From: Leptolyngbya ohadii IS1
GTDB taxonomy: Bacteria > Cyanobacteriota > Cyanobacteriia > Elainellales > Elainellaceae
NCBI RefSeq assembly: GCF_002215035.1
Contig: NZ_NKFP01000001.1
Coordinates: forward strand, 1,113,501-1,177,500
Reading direction: 5' to 3'
DNA length: 64,000 nucleotides
Positions 45,945 to 54,350 of this stretch are shown piece by piece; the first letter of the stretch is position 1; each line of letters starts with the position of its first letter. Position numbers and translations under genes: made by a program. Under the pieces are notes generated by a model. The model had not been told where the DNA came from and did not search any database. It was given only the letters and a program-made list of their open reading frames with translations.

Positions 45945-46928
45945 ATGAGTCCTCCTTCTCTACCCGCCATGAACGATTTTCCCTCTGTCCGCCGCGATCG
46001 GAAACTGGATCTGGCTGCCCATGCTGCATGGCTCTATTACATTGCCGGAAATACGCAGGATGAGATTGCGATCAAGCTGCAAATTTCCCGACAGGCGGCA
46101 CAGCGGATGGTCGCTTTAGCAGTGAGTGAACGGCTGATTAAATTTCGGCTGGATTACCCGCTGAGTGAGTGTATTGCTCTGGCAGAGGCGCTGCGCGATC
46201 GCTGGGAGCTGGCAGTTTGCGAAGTAATTCCGACGGGCAGTGATCCGCGAAATGGAATTGCCGTTTGTGCCGCTAGCCACCTGGAGAACTATTTGCTGAC
46301 CCGCACCCCGCTCATCCTGGCATTTTCTTCCGGGCGAATGCTGCGATCGGTGGTGGAACAGATGCCGCCCATGAATCAGCCTCAGCACAAGATTGTTTCT
46401 ATCGTCGGCAATTTGTCCCATTACGGGCACGCGGGACGGCATGAGGTGGTGATGCACCTGTCTGATCGGATTGGTTCTCAGGCGTATCCGGTTCCGACTC
46501 CCGTGATTGCCACCAGCGTTGAAGAACGGCAGCTCCTTCAGACCCAGCGATCGTTTCTTGCGGTTAAAACCCTGGCAGAGCAGGCGAAAGCAACTTTTGT
46601 GGGGATTGGGCAAGTTGGCTGGAACTGTCCGCTGCATCGGGATGGATTTATTGATGATGTAGAGGTCGCAGAACTGGTCGAAGCGGGAGCCGTGGGCGAA
46701 ATTGCAGGATGGGCATACGATCGCGCCGGAAAGCTGATTGAAGGTGCAACCAACAGCCGCGTTGCCAGTGTGCCGCTAGAGCAGCCTGCCCAGAGGCTCA
46801 TGATCGGCGTGGCGGGGAGTTCGGAACGACTGGAAGCAATCCGGGCGGCATTAACTGGCAAATTAATTAACGGACTGATTACCGATGAGGAGTCCGCAAA
46901 GCAGCTTTTGGATCAGGCGATCGAATAG
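45945..46928 (+). CDS. SorC-family transcriptional regulator
   Basis: About 327 residues from the ATG at 45945; another start at 45969 and an in-frame one at 45837 exist. The 45837 extension is not needed for the family length, and no strong ribosome site decides. The N-terminal helix-turn-helix reads GNTQDEIAIKLQISRQAAQRM. The C-terminal sugar-binding domain has the conserved LILAFSSGRMLRSVV and the family signature LEAIRAALTGKLINGLITDE near the end. Effectors are phosphorylated sugars. It likely senses a product of the neighbouring kinase and controls the divergent promoters. Confidence 0.88.
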   Translation: MSPPSLPAMNDFPSVRRDRKLDLAAHAAWLYYIAGNTQDEIAIKLQISRQAAQRMVALAVSERLIKFRLDYPLSECIALAEALRDRWELAVCEVIPTGSDPRNGIAVCAASHLENYLLTRTPLILAFSSGRMLRSVVEQMPPMNQPQHKIVSIVGNLSHYGHAGRHEVVMHLSDRIGSQAYPVPTPVIATSVEERQLLQTQRSFLAVKTLAEQAKATFVGIGQVGWNCPLHRDGFIDDVEVAELVEAGAVGEIAGWAYDRAGKLIEGATNSRVASVPLEQPAQRLMIGVAGSSERLEAIRAALTGKLINGLITDEESAKQLLDQAIE

Positions 46929-46937
46929 GGGGTGCGA

Positions 46938-48401
46938 ATGAACGACATTGCATTAGGTCTGGATTTGGGAACCAGCGGCGTTCGCGTCGTTGCTGTAGAT
47001 CTATGGGGGAAAGTCATTGCCCAGGCAACGCATAGCTATCCCTTACTGTCTCCGCATCCGGGCTGGACAGAGCAAGATCCGGCGGCGTGGGTGGCGGCTA
47101 GCTTAAACGCTCTCCGGGACGTGGCGCAGCAGATTGAAGCCGATCGCATGATTGGATTAGGCTTATCGGGACAGATGCACGGCATGGTTGCCCTGGATGC
47201 GGAGGGGAGGGTGATTCGTCCGGCAATCTTGTGGAACGATCAGCGCACGGGAGAAGCGGTTGCCCACATTGAATCGATCGTGCCGCGATCGACGCTAATT
47301 CAGCGGACTGGTAATCCTGCCGTTACGGGGTTCCAGTTACCTAAGATCATCTGGTTACGCAGTGAAGAACCGGAGGCATTTGCGCGAACTCAGCAGGTTC
47401 TTTTGCCGAAGGATCATTTAGGATTTGTGCTGACGGGCGATCGGTTTACGGAACCCTCGGACGCTTCGGGAACGGGCTGCCTGCATCTGCAAACGCGCCA
47501 GTGGGATGGCGAAATTTTGGAGGCGTTAAATCTCAGCGTGAGTCTGCTTCCTCCGGTAATTGGCTCAACGGCGATCGGGGGACGGCTCAAGCCTGAGTTG
47601 GCAGAGAAAACGGGATTGCCTGCGGGACTGCCTGTGATTGCAGGAGGTGGAGACAATGCGGCAGCGGCGATCGGGCTGGGGATTTCGTCAGACCATTTGC
47701 AGCGGGGAAGTATTAGTTTGGGTACCTCTGGCGTGATTTTTGCCCCACTTCATCAGCCTACGCCCGACCCGGAAGGACGGATTCATTTGTTTTGCCATGC
47801 GGATGGCGGGTATCACCTGTTAGGCGTCACGCTTGCGGCGGCAGGTTCTTTGCGCTGGTATCGCGATACCTTTGCACCCCAGGCTGACTATGCGGAACTG
47901 ATGACACTGGCAGCAAGTTCACCCGCTGGAGCCAGAGGCGTTTTATTCATTCCGCACCTTGCCGGAGAACGATCGCCCTACCTCGATCCGGGAGCCAGGG
48001 GCGCATGGATTAATCTGGCACTGGCACATGGTCAGCCTGATCTGATTCGTGCCCTGCTGGAGGGGGTTGCCCTCAGCTTAAAAGCGGTGCAGCAGGTGAT
48101 GGCTCCTCTGGCATCGATCGAGACTTTGGTGGCAACGGGAGGGGGCACTCAATCGGAGCTGTGGCTACAAATCCTTGCGAATGCGCTACAAACAAAGCTG
48201 GTCATTCCCGCAGCGGAAGAGGGGGCTGCCTATGGTGCGGCACTGTTGGCGATCGTGGGAGCAGGCGCAGTTTCTTTGGAGGATGTTTTGCGGCAGGTAA
48301 AGGGCAACGAAACGGCAGTTGAGCCAGATGCGGAATTCGCCTACGAGAAACAGTTCCAGCAGTTCCAGGCTCTATATGAGCTGCTAAAGACAGTGCGATG
48401 A
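46938..48401 (+). CDS. xylB: Xylulokinase
   Basis: A 487-residue FGGY-family kinase that makes D-xylulose 5-phosphate. Motifs: [15 protein letters not shown] at the start, [15 protein letters not shown] near 80, [11 protein letters not shown] near 100, and the ATP-side [20 protein letters not shown] near 398. The GQMHG motif is characteristic of xylulokinases. I chose the ATG at 46938, with a GGGGG run just before it, over the GTG at 46932. The product enters the pentose phosphate and Calvin pathways, which ties polyol use to carbon metabolism. Confidence 0.92.
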   Translation: MNDIALGLDLGTSGVRVVAVDLWGKVIAQATHSYPLLSPHPGWTEQDPAAWVAASLNALRDVAQQIEADRMIGLGLSGQMHGMVALDAEGRVIRPAILWNDQRTGEAVAHIESIVPRSTLIQRTGNPAVTGFQLPKIIWLRSEEPEAFARTQQVLLPKDHLGFVLTGDRFTEPSDASGTGCLHLQTRQWDGEILEALNLSVSLLPPVIGSTAIGGRLKPELAEKTGLPAGLPVIAGGGDNAAAAIGLGISSDHLQRGSISLGTSGVIFAPLHQPTPDPEGRIHLFCHADGGYHLLGVTLAAAGSLRWYRDTFAPQADYAELMTLAASSPAGARGVLFIPHLAGERSPYLDPGARGAWINLALAHGQPDLIRALLEGVALSLKAVQQVMAPLASIETLVATGGGTQSELWLQILANALQTKLVIPAAEEGAAYGAALLAIVGAGAVSLEDVLRQVKGNETAVEPDAEFAYEKQFQQFQALYELLKTVR

Positions 48402-48409
48402 GGCGGCAA

Positions 48410-48427
48410 CTATGAGGTAGCTCATAG
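48410..48427. terminator. Perfect hairpin CTATGAG-GTAG-CTCATAG after xylB
   Basis: A 7-bp stem with a 4-base loop starts 9 bp after the xylulokinase stop. No T-run follows, so it is at best a weak or RNA-stabilising terminator. Confidence 0.35.
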
Positions 48428-48542
48428 CGATGGGGCGGTGCATCTGTCAGAGTAACAGTAACGCAGCTTCTGGCTCCAGATTAAGAAATTTCTAGCCACT
48501 GTTGCAGTTTCCTGGGAATTCGTAAAACGGAGTTCAACCGCA

Positions 48543-49259
48543 ATGACCACCTTTCAGCTAGATGATACGGTAGGCACGATCGTTCGCAATTATCCCAATC
48601 TTTCCCGCCTCTTTGAGCAGGTCAAATTAGACTACTGCTGCGGTGGGCAAAAAACGCTGGATGAAGCCTGTCGTCAACGGGGCATTAATCCTGAAGCTTT
48701 TCTGTCTCAGCTAGAAGATTACGCAGCAGCAGAGACAACGCCAGAAATTAACCTGGCAGAAATTTCCTTAACGGAATTAGCAGACCACATTGAGCAGGTT
48801 CACCACACCTATCTGCACGAAGAACTGCCTCGCCTGGAGAAACTGGTGACAAAGGTGGCGGCTGCCCACGGACAAAAAGAACCCCGTCTCAATCAAATCA
48901 AAGAGGTGTTCCTGGCACTGTCCGCAGAACTGACGACCCACCTGATGAAAGAGGAACAGGTTTTGTTTCCCCTAATTCGACAGTTAGAGTCGAGCGATAC
49001 CCTGCCCCGGTTCCACTGCGGAAGTTTGGTCAACCCGATTAACCGCATGGAATTTGAGCATGATGACGCGGGCACTGCTCTGGCTCAACTGCGGAAGCTC
49101 ACAGAGGATTTTACGCCGCCGGAATGGGCTTGTAATACCTATCGTGCCCTGCTGGATGCGTTGGCTACTTTTGAACAGGACATGCACCAGCATATTCACA
49201 AAGAAAACAATATTCTGTTCCCGCGATCGATTGAACTGGAATGGAAAAAGGCAGGTTAG
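48543..49259 (+). CDS. ric: Iron-sulfur cluster repair di-iron protein (RIC/YtfE/ScdA)
   Basis: A 238-residue cytoplasmic protein that repairs iron-sulfur clusters damaged by nitric oxide or peroxide. The N-terminal ScdA domain (DUF542) carries the DYCCGG motif (Cys32, Cys33). The rest is a hemerythrin-like four-helix bundle with metal-binding residues in HIEQVHHTYLHEELPRLE, LTTHLMKEEQVLFPLI, MEFEHDDAG and DMHQHIHKENNILFPR. All iron ligands appear present. It is separated from xylB by 141 bp and is probably its own unit. Confidence 0.95.
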   Translation: MTTFQLDDTVGTIVRNYPNLSRLFEQVKLDYCCGGQKTLDEACRQRGINPEAFLSQLEDYAAAETTPEINLAEISLTELADHIEQVHHTYLHEELPRLEKLVTKVAAAHGQKEPRLNQIKEVFLALSAELTTHLMKEEQVLFPLIRQLESSDTLPRFHCGSLVNPINRMEFEHDDAGTALAQLRKLTEDFTPPEWACNTYRALLDALATFEQDMHQHIHKENNILFPRSIELEWKKAG

Positions 49260-49407
49260 CGCGATCGAATTTACACCGTTGAGAATCTATAATCGGGATG
49301 AATTTAAACTTTCGGTGAAACCTGGAAAGCTCTCCTGAGCGTGGCACAACTGAAATGAACCAGTGATTAAACCCCCTGTTCATCTTCACCTCAGGCATGC
49401 TGTTCCT

Positions 49408-50709
49408 ATGAGCGATCGCGCCGGAAATACATTGCTTTCTGCAAGGAGATTTAATCCTCCTGATGGCACGTCCATTCGCTTTCGGGATGCTGTCGATCAG
49501 CGAGATCGAGACGACCTCTATCGTTTTCGTCTGGGTCAGCGCAGCAGTTTCGATGTGCAGCTGTCGGGTGTCCAAAAAGGAGCCAGAGTGCTGGTAGAAG
49601 TTTTGGGGCTGAAGGGCGATCGGAACCCGGTGCTGCGTAGAATTGGCAGGGTCGAGTTTAGCCGTTTAAAGTCCCCATCTATTCGCAATCGCCTCTCTTT
49701 ATTGACGAAGGGAGTTGCGGCAGGCAGGGCAAAATTATCCCTGGATACCTCACTGGAGCCTGGCGAATATTACCTTCGGGTTGCTGCTGTCCGGAGTAAA
49801 AGCCAGTATCAGCTTCAAATTACGGCAAAGACAGATTCTACAGCCCCAAATTTCCTTCCCCCGGTTCCAGAGGGCAATCCCTCGACAGGCATTCCACCAG
49901 CGGGGCAGCCTCCGACGGGCGGCACTGGGGATTTGGGTTCTGGAAGTCCTGATGGCGGTTCTGGGAATTCGGGTTCTGGAAATTCGGGTTCTGGAAGTCC
50001 TGGGGTCGGTTCTGGTGGGACGACGAATCCGCCTTCCAATTTGACGACAACAGTGCTGTACAGCGGCGTTGGTTTACCCCAGAATCAGCCCTGGCTCACC
50101 TACGGACAGCTACCCCTATTTGGCAATTCAGCCAGTCAAACGATCGCTCCAGCAGGCGTTACTCTCAGTACCCAGTCCGGTCCGCCCAACGCAACGCGAG
50201 GATATGCTGGCTACAGCAACTACACCTTTAACCTGGCGACCTTCGCGCCCCAACTGGTCAACAATAGCTTTCCGGCACTTGATTCTAATCGAGGCTTTTC
50301 GCTTTCCTTCCGCCTGTCGGTCAATGCAGAACAGAGCAATCCCAATCGATCGGGCTTTAGCGTCACCTTGCTGAACAACAGTGCCCAGGGAATTGAGCTG
50401 GGCTTTAAGTCGAATCGGATTTTTGCTCAGTCCGATACATTTACTGAGGCAGAAACCGTAACGCCCAGCTTTAGCCTGAGTAGTCCGATCGATTACAAGC
50501 TCGCAGTGCAGGGCAATGGCTACCAGCTGTTCGCCAACAACACGCAGATTCTCAACGGTCAGCTGCGAAGCTATCAGTTTGATCCAGCCACCAGCGATCC
50601 ACCTCTGCCGTTCAACGCCTACAGGCTACCAAACTTCCTGTTTTTGGGCGACAACACCGATCAGGGCAGCACCAGTGTCACCCTTGGCAATATTTCGATC
50701 GCAGCCTGA
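49408..50709 (+). CDS. Surface-type protein: PPC-like N-domain, Gly/Ser linker, lectin-like C-domain
   Basis: A protein of about 433 residues from the ATG at 49408 (MSDRAGNT); a GTG at 49363 is possible but adds a non-typical stretch. Residues ~1-150 resemble bacterial pre-peptidase/PPC-type beta domains (DDLYRFRLGQRSSFDVQLSG, LEPGEYYLRVAAV). A Pro/Gly/Ser linker follows (~165-215), built of GSGNSGSGNSGSGSPG-type repeats. Residues ~220-433 look like a concanavalin-A-like jelly roll (GFSVTLLNNSAQGIELGFKSN, FLFLGDNTDQGSTSVTLGNISI). No signal peptide is present, as in many cyanobacterial type I-secreted proteins. Function unknown; carbohydrate binding is inference. Confidence 0.68.
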   Translation: MSDRAGNTLLSARRFNPPDGTSIRFRDAVDQRDRDDLYRFRLGQRSSFDVQLSGVQKGARVLVEVLGLKGDRNPVLRRIGRVEFSRLKSPSIRNRLSLLTKGVAAGRAKLSLDTSLEPGEYYLRVAAVRSKSQYQLQITAKTDSTAPNFLPPVPEGNPSTGIPPAGQPPTGGTGDLGSGSPDGGSGNSGSGNSGSGSPGVGSGGTTNPPSNLTTTVLYSGVGLPQNQPWLTYGQLPLFGNSASQTIAPAGVTLSTQSGPPNATRGYAGYSNYTFNLATFAPQLVNNSFPALDSNRGFSLSFRLSVNAEQSNPNRSGFSVTLLNNSAQGIELGFKSNRIFAQSDTFTEAETVTPSFSLSSPIDYKLAVQGNGYQLFANNTQILNGQLRSYQFDPATSDPPLPFNAYRLPNFLFLGDNTDQGSTSVTLGNISIAA

Positions 50710-50744
50710 TCTAAGTAGGTGGTTGTAATTATTTATGAGATAGA

Positions 50745-50794
50745 GGGGGTCTGGGGCTTCGCCCCAGGGTGGGGGCTGTGCCCCCACCACCCCC
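50745..50794. repeat. Three-stem palindromic repeat element
   Basis: An outer stem GGGGGT (50745-50750) pairs with ACCCCC (50789-50794). Inside are two back-to-back perfect hairpins: CTGGGGC-TTC-GCCCCAG (50751-50767) and GGTGGGGGC-TGT-GCCCCCACC (50768-50788). No unpaired base separates the three stems. GC-rich dispersed palindromes are common in cyanobacterial genomes. It lies 35 bp after a plus-strand stop, so it may end transcription or protect the mRNA 3' end. Confidence 0.8.
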
Positions 50795-51131
50795 AAATCC
50801 ATCCGTTGTTTAATTGCGCCCAGCTACTTAGTTCATTCTGAGTTAACTTCTATTTGCTTCAAATATTTGCTTCAAACGTCTCATATCGCTTTTTCTACTC
50901 TGGTAAGGAACCAGGGGTAGGGACTTCGCCTCCATGCAGGAGTACATCCCCTGTACCCCACTTTCTGCACTGCATTAGCTGAAAAAGGCTATAGATCGAT
51001 CGCAGAGCTTCCTTTTCCAGAACAATTAGGCTGTTTTTTCAGCCGATCGCCCAGGTTTTGTACCTAAGAAATCTACTTGATACCTAAGAAATTTAATGTT
51101 CTTCCGACTGATAGCGATCGCCGAAAATCCC

Positions 51132-51195
51132 TGACCAGAAATTGTGACCAGAAATTGTGACCAGAAATCGTGACCAAAAATTCTGACTAAAAACC
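51132..51195 (+). repeat. 13-bp tandem repeat, about five units (TGACCAGAAATTG)
   Basis: Units at 51132, 51145, 51158, 51171 and a decaying one at 51184. The first three are nearly identical. Non-coding. Confidence 0.8.
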
Positions 51196-51335
51196 TGGAG
51201 CGTTGGGAGCCGAGAAAAATGAAAAAAATGCACCAGATGCAATTTTGCGATCGCCTCTACAACAAAGCGGATCGAAAAATGAACAAACTGGTGCAGGACA
51301 GGAAGTTTAAGGGATTAGAATTCTGGAATCGAGAT

Positions 51336-54047
51336 TTATGGAATTGCCGGAGCCGTGCAGGCTTCTGCGTTGGGGAAGTTCAGCAGTTTTCCGAGCGAGA
51401 GGCAAACAAACGGATTTTGGGGAACCGGAGGCTTGCCCGCCGCTACCCAGAGCTTCAATCGTTTGGGATCGTAAATTGCCTGACGCAGAGAACCGTTGCC
51501 GCCAGGACTGCTGTTATCGTCAAAGGTTGTGGTGGGGCTGGCTTCCAGCGTATAGGGATTAACGCGATCGCGCAAAATCTGGGTCATGATGGTCGGATCG
51601 ATGCGTCCGTAATAGGAATCCTGCCCTTCGGGTTGGAGCAGCTGCTCATAGCGGGCGTAGCGCGAAAGCGTTGAATTGTCGGGCGGTGCCTGCTTGTCAA
51701 ACATTTCCGAGACGACGAAGTGATTGGTGGCAAACAGTACGCCATTGTCCTGCAAGGGACGTACCGCAAAGCTCTGTCCGGTGAATTCCAGCACGCCCGC
51801 CTGCTTTGAATTGCCATCGGTGAGCATGATGATATTCGGGTGAACTTTGGGCTGCGACTGCATGAAGGTCACGGCTTCCTCAAAGCTGGTAGCCCCCTGA
51901 AGCACCTGCGCCATCATCTGCACGTTGCTGCCTCCCGAAAACGATAACTCCTCTGTATTTCTAGTTTCAGCCGTATCCAGACCTAGGGAAATTCCGGCAA
52001 CATTTAAGCCCGAATTGGGCCAGAGAACGCCCGGATAGGTGACAAAAACGTGGGGTAAGCCATCCTGCGGCTGTCGCACAAAAACCACCGGATTATTGAT
52101 GATGTAGTCGATCGGCGTTCCGTTATCGACCGTGCTGCCGTGGTAGAGATAGCCATCCACCGTGGCGGCATTGGCTGCGACAAATTGGCTACAGCCGTCC
52201 CAAAATAGCTCCTGAGGCAGCGTATAGCCAAACACGCTCTGATACACATCCCCATACGCCAGCACCATACAGGAATCTGGGGTAATGCCTAAATCCTGCG
52301 TTGCCGCCGCCAACCCGCGACATTCTTCCAGCGCATAGGCATAGGATCGCTGTTTCGCCAGGTGCCCCAATGCCAGACCGCGACCGACAAAGCGCAGGGT
52401 TTCCAGAACCGGCTGACCGATCGAGGCAATTTCGTCGTGGAGAAACTGTCCGTGCTGATAGCCCATGTCGTAGGGAGTCCCTTCTAGCCAAACGACTTTG
52501 AGATTGCCAATGTCTTCCCGATGGGCAGCAACGGGCTTCCAGTCGGGCGGCAAATACTTGGCTCGCGTTTCGGGGGCGATCGTCAGCGGCGCTAGAACGG
52601 TGGAGTTTGCGATGGGCTGACTGCAATCACAGGTTTGCTCGGCAACCGAAGCCTGAACTTCAACCAGCCAATCCTCCAGGCTGACGACCTGTTGCTGCAA
52701 GTTAACCGTTCGGAGGCGAGAGGCGGTTTGTCCCAGACGCGCCAATCGGGCACCATTAATTCGCATTTCCTGGGTGGGATAGTGGTACAGCAGCTCCAGA
52801 AACGTAATGCGATTATCGTCTGCGGCGGACAGCACCAGTGCCGATCGCAATGCCTGAATATTGGCAAGCTTGGAGGGCGTATGCACAATTTGCCCCACCT
52901 GGAACAGCAGGTATTCGCCGAGCAGCGAGTTGAGCGTTCTATCCAGGAAGCGGACATTCATCTTGATTTCTTGAGTCAGCGCGATCTGTAAATCCTCCGG
53001 TTTGATCCCGGCAATGTTCAAGTAAAATTGCCATCCACCGGGAAGCTTCCCAGTCTCCACAAATTCTGTTAGCTCGGCGATCGTGATGTACTGGCGCAAT
53101 GGACCAAACTCAATCACCAGTCGTTTGTCAGGCAGGGGAGAACTCTGTTGATTCGAGCGAGAAGCGATCGCGATCGCATTCCTATTCACTTGCTCTGTGG
53201 ATTCTTCTATAGATTTTCCTGTGGATTCCTCTGCTGATTCTCCTATTGATTTCCCTGCTGATGCAGATGTTGATGTAGGTGATGTTGATGTAGATGACGT
53301 AGATGATGTTGATGTAGATGTTGATTTAGATATCGATGCAGATGGAGCCTCAGTCAGCAGCGATTTAACCGTTTGGCTTCCTTCCTGATAGGCGATCGCA
53401 GCTGGGCTATCTGAATCACTAACTACGGCTTGGCAATTGCACAGCATTTCAGGCAGCAGCTTTTCTGCAACGCTCAGGATTGGGCTAATGCGCGTCACAA
53501 ACAAATTGACATCCTGATAGACAGGCAGCAGCTCATCCAGGGAAAGGCGAGCAGTGGACTCAGGGTAGGCGGCTAATAGATCAATGAGCGAAAAGGTTTG
53601 ATTTTCGTTCTTCAGGACTTCCCCAAATGCTTTAGAGAGAGGTTCCAAACGCTCCCTTCTCAGCGGATCGCCGATCGCCTTACTGATTTCAAGCAGGGCA
53701 AACTCCTTGGGAATCAGCGGTGTTGACCGCGCCGAAATGGCAGTAGTCAGAGCATTACGAACGTCTATGGGGTTCTGCTGAGATTGCTCAAAGAATTGCT
53801 GAAGTGCCTCAGAGGGAGTTCCCGTTTCGGCAAACTGCTGGAGTTCGGTTAAGGGAATATTTAATTTCAGATCGCGGTACTGCAACAGAATGGTTTCTGA
53901 GGCATTGGCTCGACCAATCAGAATCAGGCAAATCATGCCCACAGCAAGCAGTAGATTTCGCCAGACTGAAAATTTTCTTAACACGGCTTCAAGACCTAAT
54001 AACGGCATTGCTATGAGCAGGGTACAGCAACTAATTATTCCTGCCAA
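51336..54047 (-). CDS. Fusion of two DUF1400 domains with a C45-type Ntn-hydrolase (acyltransferase-like peptidase)
   Basis: A 903-residue exported protein. The N-terminus has a membrane/signal segment (FSVWRNLLLAVGMICLILIG). DUF1400 copy 1 (~50-185) and copy 2 (~308-445) are recognised by LQYRDLKLNIPLTELQQFAETG and IEFGPLRQYITIAELTEFVETG starts. A Ser/Thr-rich linker lies between (~235-300). Residues ~515-900 are a C45/isopenicillin-N-acyltransferase-like domain: GTPYDMGYQHGQFL, DGCSQFVAAN with the predicted autocatalytic nucleophile Cys619, then DNGTPIDYI and TNHFV. In this family Cys becomes the N-terminal nucleophile after self-cleavage at Gly-Cys and cuts or transfers acyl amides. DUF1400 in cyanobacteria normally precedes alpha/beta hydrolases. 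Location periplasmic by the signal; substrate unknown. Confidence 0.85.
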   Translation of the reverse strand: MAGIISCCTLLIAMPLLGLEAVLRKFSVWRNLLLAVGMICLILIGRANASETILLQYRDLKLNIPLTELQQFAETGTPSEALQQFFEQSQQNPIDVRNALTTAISARSTPLIPKEFALLEISKAIGDPLRRERLEPLSKAFGEVLKNENQTFSLIDLLAAYPESTARLSLDELLPVYQDVNLFVTRISPILSVAEKLLPEMLCNCQAVVSDSDSPAAIAYQEGSQTVKSLLTEAPSASISKSTSTSTSSTSSTSTSPTSTSASAGKSIGESAEESTGKSIEESTEQVNRNAIAIASRSNQQSSPLPDKRLVIEFGPLRQYITIAELTEFVETGKLPGGWQFYLNIAGIKPEDLQIALTQEIKMNVRFLDRTLNSLLGEYLLFQVGQIVHTPSKLANIQALRSALVLSAADDNRITFLELLYHYPTQEMRINGARLARLGQTASRLRTVNLQQQVVSLEDWLVEVQASVAEQTCDCSQPIANSTVLAPLTIAPETRAKYLPPDWKPVAAHREDIGNLKVVWLEGTPYDMGYQHGQFLHDEIASIGQPVLETLRFVGRGLALGHLAKQRSYAYALEECRGLAAATQDLGITPDSCMVLAYGDVYQSVFGYTLPQELFWDGCSQFVAANAATVDGYLYHGSTVDNGTPIDYIINNPVVFVRQPQDGLPHVFVTYPGVLWPNSGLNVAGISLGLDTAETRNTEELSFSGGSNVQMMAQVLQGATSFEEAVTFMQSQPKVHPNIIMLTDGNSKQAGVLEFTGQSFAVRPLQDNGVLFATNHFVVSEMFDKQAPPDNSTLSRYARYEQLLQPEGQDSYYGRIDPTIMTQILRDRVNPYTLEASPTTTFDDNSSPGGNGSLRQAIYDPKRLKLWVAAGKPPVPQNPFVCLSLGKLLNFPNAEACTAPAIP

Positions 54048-54350
54048 CGCAAAATCAATCGTTTGTCTTGCCTGATATCGTGGGTCTTAAAAATAGTTTA
54101 AGAAGTCAGTCGTACTCGCCCAACAAAATCATTTAACGCAGCTTTTGCCAGGGGATTCTGCGAGAGGGCAAGTATTATAAGTAGTGTATTGTAGTATATT
54201 GCCGTAAAAACAGATCGGGCTAAGCAAGGGTTACATTGAGTATGCCCATCCTGTACGCACAGCCATCCTGAAAACTTGAGTTTGGTCTGGTATATACATC
54301 TGGTACACACATGGGTAGCCCCCTTCATTCGGGATCATTGAGTCGGGATA
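54048..54350. promoter_or_regulatory. Divergent promoter region between C45 fusion and CHASE2 kinase genes
   Basis: About 300 bp without a gene. It contains the 10-bp direct repeat at 54179-54198. Both divergent genes start within 150 bp of that repeat. Confidence 0.5.
54179..54198 (+). promoter_or_regulatory. 10-bp direct repeat AAGTAGTGTA-TTGTAGTATA
   Basis: The second unit plus the next TTG reproduces 13 bases of the site at 27573-27585 exactly (TTGTAGTATATTG). It is placed midway between two divergent starts. A common response-regulator site is possible. Confidence 0.45.

Larger units (their letters stand above)
50710..51335. other. Convergent intergenic region with repeats
   Basis: No gene is accepted in 626 bp. 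It holds a palindromic three-stem element (50745-50794) and a 13-bp tandem array (51132-51195). A plus-strand open frame from 51219 mostly overlaps the C45 gene in antisense and has no family. Confidence 0.5.

Noticed and set aside
51219-51674. 151-codon plus-strand frame after the 13-bp repeat array
   Set aside because: Most of it is antisense to the C45 domain; no domain or strong ribosome site.
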